In this document: positions 36,659-45,835 of the stretch, piece after piece
How positions within the stretch are numbered: position 1 is the first letter of the stretch
Layout: the number at the start of each line of letters is the position of its first letter
NCBI GenBank assembly: GCA_017413105.1
Contig: JAFPVA010000272.1
Location: 1-51,623 of the forward strand
Reading direction: 5' to 3'
DNA: 51,623 nucleotides
DNA from: Butyrivibrio sp.
Lineage (GTDB): Bacteria; Bacillota; Clostridia; Lachnospirales; Lachnospiraceae
Made by a program: the position numbers and the translations under genes
The notes under the pieces: model-generated
Seen by the model: the letters and a program-made list of their open reading frames with translations, nothing else
What the model was told of the DNA's origin: nothing
Database searches by the model: none

Positions 36659-37555
36659 TCAAAGTTGAGGTGCAATAATCTGTTCTACAGGTCTTGCTTT
36701 TGGATTAAAACTCTCAATGTACCTGTTCTGCCACTGATTCTTGGAGGATGGAAGTTCATCATTATCAAACAGAAGCATGCAGATAGTTACATAAGCTCTG
36801 CAGGGTTCACCGTTCATATTGAACATTACATATTCCGCATTGACAGAGGTGATCATTCCCTCGTAGATCATGTCTCCCCAGACAAATCTTGCAAGTCTCT
36901 TATGTCTGTCCCTTGCAATGGCGGAAAGAGCTTCCACATCCGCCTGTACTGTATTGATATTGTCTTTTTTCTTCGCGGTCTTTACTGCATTCTTCGCAAT
37001 TGAAGTCTGAGAAAGAGTAAATTTATCCTCGAAAAAAGCCTCGCTGTTATCCGTTCTGTCAATTACGAACCTTACGCTAAAATCAATTCTTGTATTACTG
37101 GAAGCCATTCGGCTTGATGGTCCCGGAAAACCGGGCGGCGGTCCGTGATGATGTTCATGACCTTCTCCCTGTTCCGGAGGTGGGTCCTGATGATCGCGTT
37201 TTGGAGGAACCGCTCTGAAGTCCTGGGTTGGCATTTCCTCGCCACCGTATCCGGTAATACTCAACTCCTCCGGGTTAAAAAGGACATTGTATCTGTATCT
37301 TTGGATCTTTCCGAAGTTCTCAAAGCCTTTCTCCCCCTCATGCCCCTCTAAATAAGACAGCTCTACCCCTGAACCTGCCATGGCCTGTTTAACATTGTCC
37401 GTACTAAAACTTCCTTTTCCTGACATGGCCCCCGCTCCTGCATCAGCCTTTGGAGCATCTGCATACTGCGGTTCTTTTCCGGAGGTGTCAGCAATCTCAA
37501 GTACTGCCTTTTCAGTAATCCCCAACATTTGGGCTGCTGAATCAGTAAATCCCAT
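36659..37555 (-). CDS. CIS tube/Afp7-like protein 2 with His/Pro-rich loop
   Basis: The 298-aa product has the CIS-tube domain signature: 'YRYNVLFNPEELSITGYGG', then after a loop 'IDFSVRFVIDRTD', and 'LARFVWGDMIYEGMITSVN' with 'EYVMFNMNGEPCRAYVTICM'. A loop of about 40 residues (about 122-162) is rich in Pro, Gly and His (EGHEHHHGPPPGFPGP) and interrupts the domain. Proteins of this class join the inner tube to the hub. The LysM domain that often ends Afp7/Pvc7 homologues is not visible here. It starts 18 nt after its neighbour, with GAGGGGG. Confidence 0.88.
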   Translation of the reverse strand: MGFTDSAAQMLGITEKAVLEIADTSGKEPQYADAPKADAGAGAMSGKGSFSTDNVKQAMAGSGVELSYLEGHEGEKGFENFGKIQRYRYNVLFNPEELSITGYGGEEMPTQDFRAVPPKRDHQDPPPEQGEGHEHHHGPPPGFPGPSSRMASSNTRIDFSVRFVIDRTDNSEAFFEDKFTLSQTSIAKNAVKTAKKKDNINTVQADVEALSAIARDRHKRLARFVWGDMIYEGMITSVNAEYVMFNMNGEPCRAYVTICMLLFDNDELPSSKNQWQNRYIESFNPKARPVEQIIAPQL

Positions 37556-37573
37556 AAGTCTGCCCCCTCAAAA

Positions 37574-38473
37574 TTATATGTCAATATTCATAACGCCATT
37601 ATTCATTGCCTTTGATGCCTTACTTGCGATGCCAACATCTGAGCTCTCAGAAAATCTGGTCTCAAATGCTTTCTGCCACTCTTTTTCATCATAGTTAAAA
37701 ACATTATCCTCTTTCGTTTCCTGGGTGATCTCCAGATGCATTATCCCTCGCACAGGATTTCCGCTTGTATTAAACATTGTATATCTGTTCGATACATTGG
37801 TGAGCATGCCCCTGAAAGTCATCTTGGACCAGGCAAATACCACCTGCTGGGTTCTGATGGAGGATAAAAGCGCCAAAAATGCATCCATGACTTTTCTTAC
37901 ACTATGGAATCCACCATCATGCGTTGCCATATCCTTCACTTTTGATACGGCGGCACTGGCATTTAGATTGACTCCGTCAAGCATAAAGGAATCAGGAACA
38001 TCCACATCATCAAATATCAGGTCAAAAGACATTCTGGTCTTACCGCCGGTAAGGTTGTAGATATTCATTTTGTTCATACCGGAATCCTGTTTATTAACTT
38101 CCTGCTGCTTACCTATGGCTGAATACAGTCTTATGCTTTCAGGATTGTACTGTACCTCAAATTTGATGAACTGGCTTTTTATCTTTGAGGCAACGCCGAT
38201 GGCCTTTCCACTGTCGTTTCCAAATCCATCAAACTTCTGAGGTACCAGTGCTTCATTTTTACCCACATCATCGATGATATTCTGGGCCTTTTCCATTATC
38301 GAGGCTTCCTTAGTACCATCTCTTATGGCAGCTATAAGTTCATTTGCTGCCGTTCCGATCTCATCATCCTTGATGGAATCATAGCTTGGATTGAGGACGT
38401 ACAGAGTAGCTTTTTCTATGGAACCACCAAACATTCCGGCAGCGGCTGTACCAATATCCGAATATCCGGCCAT
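37574..38473 (-). CDS. CIS tube/Afp7-like protein 1
   Basis: The 299-aa protein has about 100 helical N-terminal residues, then the CIS-tube domain: 'FIKFEVQYNPESIRLYSAIG', 'KTRMSFDLIFDDVDV' and 'QVVFAWSKMTFRGMLTNVS' with 'RYTMFNTSGNPVRGIMHLEI'. It is paralogous to the next gene by these anchor motifs. Two copies in tandem may form adjacent layers between tube and hub. No LysM domain is visible. It has a GAAAGGAGG ribosome site, 30 nt after the 1,210-aa coiled-coil gene. Confidence 0.88.
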   Translation of the reverse strand: MAGYSDIGTAAAGMFGGSIEKATLYVLNPSYDSIKDDEIGTAANELIAAIRDGTKEASIMEKAQNIIDDVGKNEALVPQKFDGFGNDSGKAIGVASKIKSQFIKFEVQYNPESIRLYSAIGKQQEVNKQDSGMNKMNIYNLTGGKTRMSFDLIFDDVDVPDSFMLDGVNLNASAAVSKVKDMATHDGGFHSVRKVMDAFLALLSSIRTQQVVFAWSKMTFRGMLTNVSNRYTMFNTSGNPVRGIMHLEITQETKEDNVFNYDEKEWQKAFETRFSESSDVGIASKASKAMNNGVMNIDI

Positions 38474-38503
38474 ATAAGCGTCCTCCTTTCCCAGAATAAA
38501 AAA

Positions 38504-41500
38504 TTAGTAACCGCGCCTTACTTTTTCGTTGCGCATCTGCCTTTCAAGTTTGTTTATAACCTGATTACTTATGGTATTCATCTCAGCTCTGACTGTGTTA
38601 TCTATCATCCTCTGGATATTCACCTGAGAAAACTCACTTGTGGTGTTATCCACTTTTCTTACTTCCTTCGCATTCAAATAGCGATTTTCGGTAACAACGT
38701 CAGAAGAGACCTCCTCCTTTATCTGCTTTTTGAGATTGCGCTGCATAAGTTCAAGCTGTTCGTTTATCTCTTCACTTGAAAGACTCTCGGTAATCTTATG
38801 TACTGTCTCTACAGGTCTTATGGGGCGTGGAACATTACTCTGAACCTGACCTCTTGGAACAGGCTCTTTTACCTGGGAAGTAATGCTCTGCGCAGCTTCT
38901 GAGGGAGCCTTTTCTTCCCGTGGGATTTCCTCTTCCCCTCTCATGGCTGAGTTGATATCAAAAATTAGTTCGCCAACCTCTGCATTCCTAAAGTAATTCT
39001 CCCTGATGACCTCTTCCGGATTTGTCTGATACTTATTAAGAAGCTGGTATATTTCAAGGGACTGTTCAGGGAAAACTTCCTTTAAACGGGAAAGAAATTC
39101 CTTTTCCTTATTCTCCTTGACAATCCTTTCGCTGGTAAGCTTTTCCATGAGCTTTTCAGGAGACGAAAGTGAGAGTTCTGCCATCTTCCTGGTCTTTTCA
39201 AAAGCACTCTCTGTTGGCACCTTCTCTTCGGTCCTTGAAACATTTTTTATGGTTTCGAGATACTTTTTCCTTCGCTCTTCATTAAGGAGCTCAAGCTTAT
39301 TAACATTCTCGGTGAGCTTTCTTATGTCTTCATCAGTGATCTTTTCGGAAGTCTTCTCAGTAATAAGCTCTGTCTCTTCTTCCATAGATCCCTGCCCGGG
39401 AACTTCCATAAGTTCTTCTCTGCCAAAGTCCTTATAGGCTTCATAGCCCTGGCCGCCTTCTGTATAGCCTGCCCTTGCCTTTTCACCCAGCTGGCCGATT
39501 TCTCTTATGATGTCCCTTCCACTGCTTGCAGGAGCCTCTTTAGGCATTTCCTTTTCAACAGTGGTCTTAAGGATTTTTTCAAGCTCGCTTTTATTGATTA
39601 CGAGAAGGTTCCTGGCGTTTTCCTCGCCTTCCTCGAGAAAGCTTTCAAAGATAAGTTCTGCTTCCGGAGTCCTCTTTCCACCGGCTTTGCTTCTCCCAAG
39701 CCTCTCTTCCGGAGCCTTACCGTAAATATTCAGGACATCTCCTTCACGATATAAAACCTGAACTTTTCCGGGGATATCCTTAAGCTGCTGTATAAATTCC
39801 CTTATCTTTGAGTTTGTCTTTTCAGAAATACGTACCTTATTGTTTTCAGTAAGAAGAGTGATAAGTTCATTCCTTACTGTTCTTAGCTTTCCTGCAGGGA
39901 CTTTTAGTTCCTTAAGAAGCTTTATCTGGTTCTCTGTGATAGTGGTAAGATACTTTGTTTTTTCCCTGCTGACTATCTCTGAAGAGTTTCTTATGAGTTC
40001 CTTGATTTTCTCAAGGTTACTTACGGTGAACTCGCCGCTTTCACCGGTTTCCAGGAGATTTATCAGCTGTACCAGCTCTGTAGTATGCTCAGGATTTTCT
40101 ATTACTGTGGTATTGCTTTTGTTTTCCTCAGCAAATCTAATATACTGATTAAGTACAGTGCTAGCTTCTGATTCTCTAAGGTTCTCCCTTCTTTGCTGCG
40201 GGCCTTTTGTGCCTAACCCTTCACCTTCCTCATGCCCTTCGTCTGAAACAGGTCTGTTTATAAATTCTGTTCTGGATAATAATTTTCCTGGTTCAGCCTG
40301 GGTAGTTCTTATTTTTTCAATTTCTTTTTTGTACTCGGAAATAACTTCTACAGCATTTTTCTGAGCTCTTGCTGTTTCGATTGTCCTTACATAAATATTT
40401 TGTATGAGCCCGTTTCCGGCATCTTCTCCCATCTCTTCAAGTTTCTCAAGGGCTTTTTGCGGAAGTGCCTCTTTAACTTTTTCCACAAGCTCAAGATTAT
40501 AATTTTCAGATCTTGTGTTGTACTCCTGAAGGTTTTCTGTTAGAAGTGCATTGTTTGATTCAATCTGATTTATGACCTCTTCCAGAACCTCAAAGCGTAA
40601 TGAATCAAATTCATCCTGTCGGCTGTAATCAAAGAGCTGTAACTCATTTACAAACCGGCTAAATCTCTGGGATATCACGCCGCCTTCCAGGACTTCCTCT
40701 CCCTCCTTATCACTTTCATGAGAAGGAAGTCTTCCTATGAGCTCGGTCCTTGCAACGAACCCTCCCGGCTCAGTCCGGATAGTTCTTGTTTTCTCTATTT
40801 CTTTTGTATACTCGGAGATTATTTCAAAAACATTTTCCTGGGAACTTAAAGCCTTAGTTATCCTGTTTGAGATATTCTGGATAAGCTCATTACTTGCCTC
40901 TTCTCCAACAATTCTCAGGCTCTCAAGGGCCTCCATCGGAAGCGCTTTTTTGCCCTTTTCTATGATCTCAAAACTGTAGCTGTTGGTCCTGCTGTTATAC
41001 TCCGACAGATTTTTGCTAAGAACCTTATTGTTAACTTCAATCTGATTTATGATGTCCTCAATGTTCTGAACCTGAACTGCGTCAATCTCAGCCTGCTGGC
41101 TGTAAGCAAAAAGCTGCAGCTCATTTATGACCTGACCGTTCTTTACTTCGTTCAGTACATTTGTCACATCATTTCTTGAAACAGAGGTTCCGAAGTTGCT
41201 TACAAGCTTTGAAACGATCTGGTCAGAAGCCTTATAGAAGGTATCTTCAAACTTGAAAAAGGTGTTCTGATCCAGGAAGAACTTCTCAAATCCGGCGCGA
41301 TAGATATTCTGCAAAAGCTGCATGAGCACGGCACCGTTTATCTCATTCTTCACATTTGTAACTTCTGTACTTACGTTCTCAAGGTCTTCCTCATAGGTAT
41401 TGTCATTTATCAGGAAAAGATTCTGCTGCCCTACATGAGCTCTTTCCCTCATCATTGACAGGAGGATGTTCTGTGCTGTGTAGCTCTGCTCAGAAAGAGA

Positions 41501-42136
41501 ATACTCATTTTTCTCGATCTCGTTGTATTCTGAGGACCTGTTGAAGTTCGATACTATCTGATAGACAGCGCCTGTCTGAAGTCTTTTGAATACGCTGTTG
41601 TACAGGTGGTTTTCCATCTCCTTTTCGGAAATGACATTGTCCGTGGTCTTTTCCTTAAGAGCACTGTTCTCCCGGACTATCTCCACAAGGGATCTTATGT
41701 CCTCTCCCTGCTCAAGATAGAGATTTATAAGAGAATTGGTATTCTTGGTCTCCTGAGCCATCCTGTAGAAGGCTTTCATGAACTTCCTGTCATCCCTGAC
41801 TCCCAGCCTGTACAGCGCATCTGTAATGAAAACTCTGTCCTGATAGGTAAGCTTCATGTCAGCGGAGGCTACTATCCTGTTGAGAACATTGTTCAGTATC
41901 TCTACCTTATTGTAGTTGTTCTCATTTCTGACTGAACTGTTGAAAATACTTGAAATTCCTTCCCCTTCTGTCACATAGATCTCAGGGGGAGTTGTAGTGA
42001 TATGGAGAAGATCCTCCTCATCAACTCTTGTCTCCACCAGGGAATAGTTTCCGATAATGCGATGGTAAAAGCTCTCCGGATCTCGCAGGTATGAAGTTTT
42101 GGCTTTAATCTCCAGAGGAGCTTTTACTGTCAGCAT
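38504..42136 (-). CDS. 1,210-aa coiled-coil protein with internal duplication, tape-measure candidate
   Basis: The product is highly charged (Glu, Lys, Asn, Ser) and mostly helical, with many heptad-like stretches, no signal peptide and no enzyme motif. Residues 338-496 and 497-655 are a tandem duplication (marked NELQLF.YS, INQIE.NN and EYN.R). The N-terminal part has 'YRMAQETKNTNSLINLYLEQG' in part, and the C-terminus ends in a helical segment with QVNIQRMIDNTVRAEMN. The position, after the assembly chaperones and before the hub-proximal proteins, is where P2-like phages encode the tape measure. A long hydrophobic core typical of phage tape measures is missing, so a ruler role is tentative. 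A baseplate or periphery coiled-coil scaffold is the alternative. Confidence 0.88.
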   Translation of the reverse strand: MLTVKAPLEIKAKTSYLRDPESFYHRIIGNYSLVETRVDEEDLLHITTTPPEIYVTEGEGISSIFNSSVRNENNYNKVEILNNVLNRIVASADMKLTYQDRVFITDALYRLGVRDDRKFMKAFYRMAQETKNTNSLINLYLEQGEDIRSLVEIVRENSALKEKTTDNVISEKEMENHLYNSVFKRLQTGAVYQIVSNFNRSSEYNEIEKNEYSLSEQSYTAQNILLSMMRERAHVGQQNLFLINDNTYEEDLENVSTEVTNVKNEINGAVLMQLLQNIYRAGFEKFFLDQNTFFKFEDTFYKASDQIVSKLVSNFGTSVSRNDVTNVLNEVKNGQVINELQLFAYSQQAEIDAVQVQNIEDIINQIEVNNKVLSKNLSEYNSRTNSYSFEIIEKGKKALPMEALESLRIVGEEASNELIQNISNRITKALSSQENVFEIISEYTKEIEKTRTIRTEPGGFVARTELIGRLPSHESDKEGEEVLEGGVISQRFSRFVNELQLFDYSRQDEFDSLRFEVLEEVINQIESNNALLTENLQEYNTRSENYNLELVEKVKEALPQKALEKLEEMGEDAGNGLIQNIYVRTIETARAQKNAVEVISEYKKEIEKIRTTQAEPGKLLSRTEFINRPVSDEGHEEGEGLGTKGPQQRRENLRESEASTVLNQYIRFAEENKSNTTVIENPEHTTELVQLINLLETGESGEFTVSNLEKIKELIRNSSEIVSREKTKYLTTITENQIKLLKELKVPAGKLRTVRNELITLLTENNKVRISEKTNSKIREFIQQLKDIPGKVQVLYREGDVLNIYGKAPEERLGRSKAGGKRTPEAELIFESFLEEGEENARNLLVINKSELEKILKTTVEKEMPKEAPASSGRDIIREIGQLGEKARAGYTEGGQGYEAYKDFGREELMEVPGQGSMEEETELITEKTSEKITDEDIRKLTENVNKLELLNEERRKKYLETIKNVSRTEEKVPTESAFEKTRKMAELSLSSPEKLMEKLTSERIVKENKEKEFLSRLKEVFPEQSLEIYQLLNKYQTNPEEVIRENYFRNAEVGELIFDINSAMRGEEEIPREEKAPSEAAQSITSQVKEPVPRGQVQSNVPRPIRPVETVHKITESLSSEEINEQLELMQRNLKKQIKEEVSSDVVTENRYLNAKEVRKVDNTTSEFSQVNIQRMIDNTVRAEMNTISNQVINKLERQMRNEKVRRGY
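40172..41125 (-). repeat. Tandem 477-bp in-gene duplication (2 x 159 codons)
   Basis: Two diverged copies meet at 40648/40649 within the 1,210-aa gene. The anchors NELQLF (41125 and 40648), INQIE-NN, EYN-R, ALP--ALE-L, LIQNI, ISEY-KEIEK-RT and EPG----RTE recur at exactly 477 bp. Divergence shows the duplication is old and retained. Confidence 0.9.
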
Positions 42137-42159
42137 GTTGTTATTTTACCGTCCGTTTT

Positions 42160-45100
42160 TTATTTTTTTGATAGTGCCTCAGCCATCAGTGCCCTTCTTG
42201 TGGGCGGCCATACTACCTGAGGTGCCCTGTCGCCGCTAGTAGGAGAAACCACTGCATACTTGTTTGTGGTCATATCCTTTTTAAGCTCATATTGCGGCTT
42301 TTCCTGAGGCTTTTCACCGTCTCTTGATGACTTTGCTGAGTACTTGACGTTGGTCTGATCCTTACTCATCTCGTACTGAGCCTTAGCTTCAGGCTTCTCA
42401 CTGTCCTTCGAAGACTTAGCCGAGTACTTGACGTTGGTCTGATCCTTACTCATCTCGTACTGTGGCTTAGTTTCAGGCTTTTCACTATCCTTTTTGGATT
42501 TCTCCGCATACTTGGCATTTGCCTGATCCTTGCCCATCTCGTATTGTGGCTTTTCTTCAGGCTTTTCGCCATCCTTCTTGGATTTCTCCGCGTACTTTAC
42601 GTTGGCCTGATCCTTGCCCATCTCGTATTGTGGCTTTTCTTCAGGCTTTTCGCCATCCTTCTTGGATTTCTCCGCGTACTTTACGTTGGCCTGATCCTTG
42701 CTCATCTCGTACTGCGGCTTTTCTTCAGGCTTTTCGCCATCCTTCTTGGACTTCTCTGCGTACTTTACGTTTGCCTGATCCTTACCCATCTCGTACTGTG
42801 GCTTTTCTTCGGGCTTTTCGCCATCCTTCTTGGACTTCTCTGCATACTTGACGTTTGCCTGGTCCTTGCTCATCTCGTACTGTGGCTTTTCTTCAGGCTT
42901 TTCGCCGTCCTTCTTGGACTTCTCAGCGTACTTTACGTTTGCCTGGTCCTTACTCAGTTCGTACTGTGGCTTTTCTTCAGGCTTTTCGCCGTCCTTCTTG
43001 GACTTCTCCGCATACTTGACGTTTGCCTGGTCCTTACTCAGTTCGTACTGTGCTTTCTCTTCAGGCTTTTCGCCGTCCTTCTTGGATTTCTCCGCATACT
43101 TGACGTTTGCCTGGTCCTTACTCAGTTCGTACTGTGCTTTCTCTTCAGGCTTTTCGCCGTCCTTCTTGGATTTCTCCGCATACTTGACATTTGCCTGATC
43201 TTTTTTCAGTTCGTACTGCGGTTTCTCCTCAGGTTTTTCTCCGTCTCTCTTGGACTTCTCAGCATACTTTATGTTTGCCTGATCCTTACTAAGTTCGTAC
43301 TGTGGCTTTGCTACAGCCCTCTTGTCATCATCCTTTGGTTTTTCCGCATACTTGTTGTTTGTCTGATCTTTTTTCAGCTCATACTGAGGCTTTAATTCCG
43401 GCATTTCGCCATCACGTTTTGATTTTTCAGCATATTTAACCTGATTTCCGTCATCTTCGTAATCATAAGGTGATCTGACTACAGGCTTCTCGCCGTCACG
43501 TTTGGCCTTCTCAGCATACTTTATGTTTGCCTGATCCTTACTAAGTTCATACTGAGGCTTTGCTACTGCTCTCTTGTCATCATCCTTTGGCTTTTCTGCG
43601 TACTTGTTGTTTGTCTGATCTTTTTTCAGCTCATACTGAGGCTTTGCTTCCGGCTTTTCACTATCGCGCTTTGCCGTCTCAGCATATTTAGCTTCAGCTC
43701 CGTCTTCTTCATAATCATAAGGCGATCTGACTACAGGCTTCTCATCGTCACGTTTTGCCTTCTCAGCGTATTTAAGCTTCGAACCATCTACCTTTAAGCT
43801 GTAAGCCGGTTTATTGTACGGAACGCTGTCAGTTCTGGTTATGCTGCCTTCTGCTCCAACAGTATAGGTCTTTCCTTCCTCATCCGGCTTTGCCTTGGTT
43901 GCTGAGGTGTTTGAAATGTTTCCTGCACCGTCCCATGGACCTCTCTGGGTAGGCTTCTCGCTATCTCGCTTTGCGGTCTCGGCATATTTAGCTTCAGCTC
44001 CGTCATCTTCATAATCATAAGGAGTCCTGATTACAGGCATCTCCCCATCACGGTCTGCCTTCGTAGCATATTTAAGTTTCGCACCGTCCGTCTTTACGCT
44101 ATAGGCAGGTTTGTTATATGGAACGCTGTCAGTTCTGGTTATGCTGCCTTCTGCCCCAACGGTATAGGTCTTTCCTTCTTCATCCGGCTTTGCCTTGGTC
44201 GCTGAAGTCTTTGTCTTGTTCCCAGCACCGTCCCAAGGTCCTTTCTGTTCAGGTTTCTCTCCGTCGCGCTTTGCCTTCTCGGCGTATTTAACCTCCGCTC
44301 CGTCATCTTCATAATCATAAGGACTTCTGACTATCGGCATCTCGCCATCACGGTCTGCTTTTGTAGCATATTTAAGGTTCACGCCGTCTGTCTTATAACT
44401 GTAAGCCGGTTTGTTATACGCAGCGCTGTCAGTTCTGGTTATAGTACCATCCGAGCCTATGGTGTAGGTCTTATTATCTTCATCCGGCTTTGCCTTGGTT
44501 GCTGAAGTCTTTGTCTTATTAGCTGCACCATCCCATGGGCCTCTCTGCTCAGGCTTCTCACCGTCACGCTTTGCTGTTTCAGCATATTTAGCATCGGCCC
44601 CGTCATCTTCATAGTCATAAGGGCTTCTGACTATAGGCATCTCACCATCACGGTCTGCCTTTGCCGCATATTTAATGTTCACACCGTCTGCCTTATAGCT
44701 ATAGGCCGGCTTATTATATTTAACTGCATCGGTTCTTGTTATGGTTCCATCCGGACCTATGGTGTAGGTCTTATTATCTTCATCCGGCTTTGCTTTCCTG
44801 GCAGAAGTCTTATCCTTGTTATTAGTTCCATCCCAAGGGCCTCTCTGCTCAGGCTTCTCACCGTCACGCTTTGCCTTCTCGGCATATTTAAGCTCAGCTC
44901 CGTCCTCTTCATAATCATAAGGAGTTCTGATTATAGGCTTTTCGTCATCTCTCTCTGCTTTCTGAGCATATTTTAGCTTTGTGCCATCAACTTTCAGGCT
45001 GTAAGCAGGCTTATTATACTTAACCGTATCAGCCCTTGTTACAGTTCCGTCCCCTTTAACTAAATAGGTCTTATTTTCAATATCCGGTTTTGAATAAGTA

Positions 45101-45819
45101 GCAGACTTTTTGTCCTTATTCTTATCACCATCCCATGGTCCCTTCTGTTCCGGCTTTTTCGCATCTGTATCCTGCTGCTTTGCCCACTTCTTACCGGTAG
45201 CTTTTCCATCCCAGGGCGCCTTCACTGTAGGCTTCTTATCATCAGTTCCGCTGGTTGCGGCGAACTTATTTTTCGTCTTATCATTTTTAATGCTGTAAAC
45301 ATCTTTTTCAGACATGGGTCTGATGGGATTAGTCAAAACCATAAGCTCTCTGTAAGCTATTGTGGTTACTTCCGTTAAGATCCCGCTTCTCTCTGAGTTG
45401 AGTTCACCATATTCCTTGCTGATAACGGTACATCCCGTGAACGTATATAGTCTTGCAGGAAAAGCATCGGGAAGTTCAGTGAACCCCTTCATGGCAGCGT
45501 GTCTGTAAACATGCAATACAAGAGGAAGCGCCAGCTCCGTACCGTTTGCCAGAGGATCAAGCATCCTGTCCGTTCCAACATACCTCTCAACCTGAAAGGT
45601 AAAAGGCTTTGAAATAGGTTTGCGCTTCATATGAACGTAGTCATTGACTCCGCCTTCTTTTATGTACTCGTACTCATTTTCCTTTGTAAAAGCTCTGACA
45701 CTTTTTAAGGGCAGGAAAAATATACCTTCAACTTCCAGCACGAAGTTAAAAGCAGTAATAGGATTATTTACGCTGGGATTGGTATTATTTAATACTTCAT
45801 TTTCAATAAAACCGCTCAT
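42160..45819 (-). CDS. Second tail-tube-like protein with about 1,000-residue tandem repeat extension
   Basis: The 1,219-aa product begins with a gp19/tube-like domain of about 170 residues (NPITAFNFVLEVEG, 'IKEGGVNDYVHMKRKPISKP' and 'FTGCTVISKEYGELNSE'). The rest is repetitive: five 100-aa units marked GPWDG, 'NKTYT..', 'YNKPAYS' and 'PYDYEDDG', then about 17 units of 28 aa of the type KYAEKSKKDGEKPEEKPQYE. It closes with a unique end (VVWPPTRRALMAEALSKK). The repeats are Lys/Glu/Asp/Tyr/Pro-rich and probably extended or disordered. Afp5-like minor tube proteins start the tube at the baseplate but are normally short. The extension could act as a lumen ruler or bind cargo. GAGGATAGCTC precedes the ATG. 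Confidence 0.9.
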   Translation of the reverse strand: MSGFIENEVLNNTNPSVNNPITAFNFVLEVEGIFFLPLKSVRAFTKENEYEYIKEGGVNDYVHMKRKPISKPFTFQVERYVGTDRMLDPLANGTELALPLVLHVYRHAAMKGFTELPDAFPARLYTFTGCTVISKEYGELNSERSGILTEVTTIAYRELMVLTNPIRPMSEKDVYSIKNDKTKNKFAATSGTDDKKPTVKAPWDGKATGKKWAKQQDTDAKKPEQKGPWDGDKNKDKKSATYSKPDIENKTYLVKGDGTVTRADTVKYNKPAYSLKVDGTKLKYAQKAERDDEKPIIRTPYDYEEDGAELKYAEKAKRDGEKPEQRGPWDGTNNKDKTSARKAKPDEDNKTYTIGPDGTITRTDAVKYNKPAYSYKADGVNIKYAAKADRDGEMPIVRSPYDYEDDGADAKYAETAKRDGEKPEQRGPWDGAANKTKTSATKAKPDEDNKTYTIGSDGTITRTDSAAYNKPAYSYKTDGVNLKYATKADRDGEMPIVRSPYDYEDDGAEVKYAEKAKRDGEKPEQKGPWDGAGNKTKTSATKAKPDEEGKTYTVGAEGSITRTDSVPYNKPAYSVKTDGAKLKYATKADRDGEMPVIRTPYDYEDDGAEAKYAETAKRDSEKPTQRGPWDGAGNISNTSATKAKPDEEGKTYTVGAEGSITRTDSVPYNKPAYSLKVDGSKLKYAEKAKRDDEKPVVRSPYDYEEDGAEAKYAETAKRDSEKPEAKPQYELKKDQTNNKYAEKPKDDDKRAVAKPQYELSKDQANIKYAEKAKRDGEKPVVRSPYDYEDDGNQVKYAEKSKRDGEMPELKPQYELKKDQTNNKYAEKPKDDDKRAVAKPQYELSKDQANIKYAEKSKRDGEKPEEKPQYELKKDQANVKYAEKSKKDGEKPEEKAQYELSKDQANVKYAEKSKKDGEKPEEKAQYELSKDQANVKYAEKSKKDGEKPEEKPQYELSKDQANVKYAEKSKKDGEKPEEKPQYEMSKDQANVKYAEKSKKDGEKPEEKPQYEMGKDQANVKYAEKSKKDGEKPEEKPQYEMSKDQANVKYAEKSKKDGEKPEEKPQYEMGKDQANVKYAEKSKKDGEKPEEKPQYEMGKDQANAKYAEKSKKDSEKPETKPQYEMSKDQTNVKYSAKSSKDSEKPEAKAQYEMSKDQTNVKYSAKSSRDGEKPQEKPQYELKKDMTTNKYAVVSPTSGDRAPQVVWPPTRRALMAEALSKK
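42240..43641 (-). repeat. 84-bp coding tandem repeats (about 17 units of 28 codons)
   Basis: Units of KYAEKSKKDGEKPEEKPQYE plus a M/LSKDQANV segment recur every 84 bp. The central nine or so units (about 42480-43240) are nearly identical at DNA level, while the ends have diverged, which points to recent internal expansion by unequal exchange. Sixteen units carry the QYE signature and one carries PYDYEDDG. Confidence 0.92.
43642..45141 (-). repeat. Five 300-bp coding tandem repeats (100 codons each)
   Basis: GPWDG starts lie at 45141, 44841, 44541, 44241 and 43941, exactly 300 bp apart. Each unit also contains ITRTD, YNKPAYS, PYDYE-DG and KRD-EKP anchors. Inside each unit the KYA-K---D-EKP and KYA-TAKRD-EKP segments are related to the 28-aa repeat that follows, so the long units are probably higher-order versions of the same module. 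Confidence 0.93.
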
Positions 45820-45835
45820 GAGCTATCCTCATAAA

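Noticed and set aside
42544-43395. 283-aa plus-strand ORF rich in Leu/Phe, looking like a membrane protein
   Set aside because: It is the antisense of the 84-bp coding repeats; Lys/Glu codons read backwards give Leu/Phe. It has no ribosome site and the opposite strand holds a clear gene.
42240-43641. Regular 84-bp spaced repeats as a possible CRISPR array
   Set aside because: The period stays in frame, the units are coding throughout, there are no unique spacers, and no cas gene is near.
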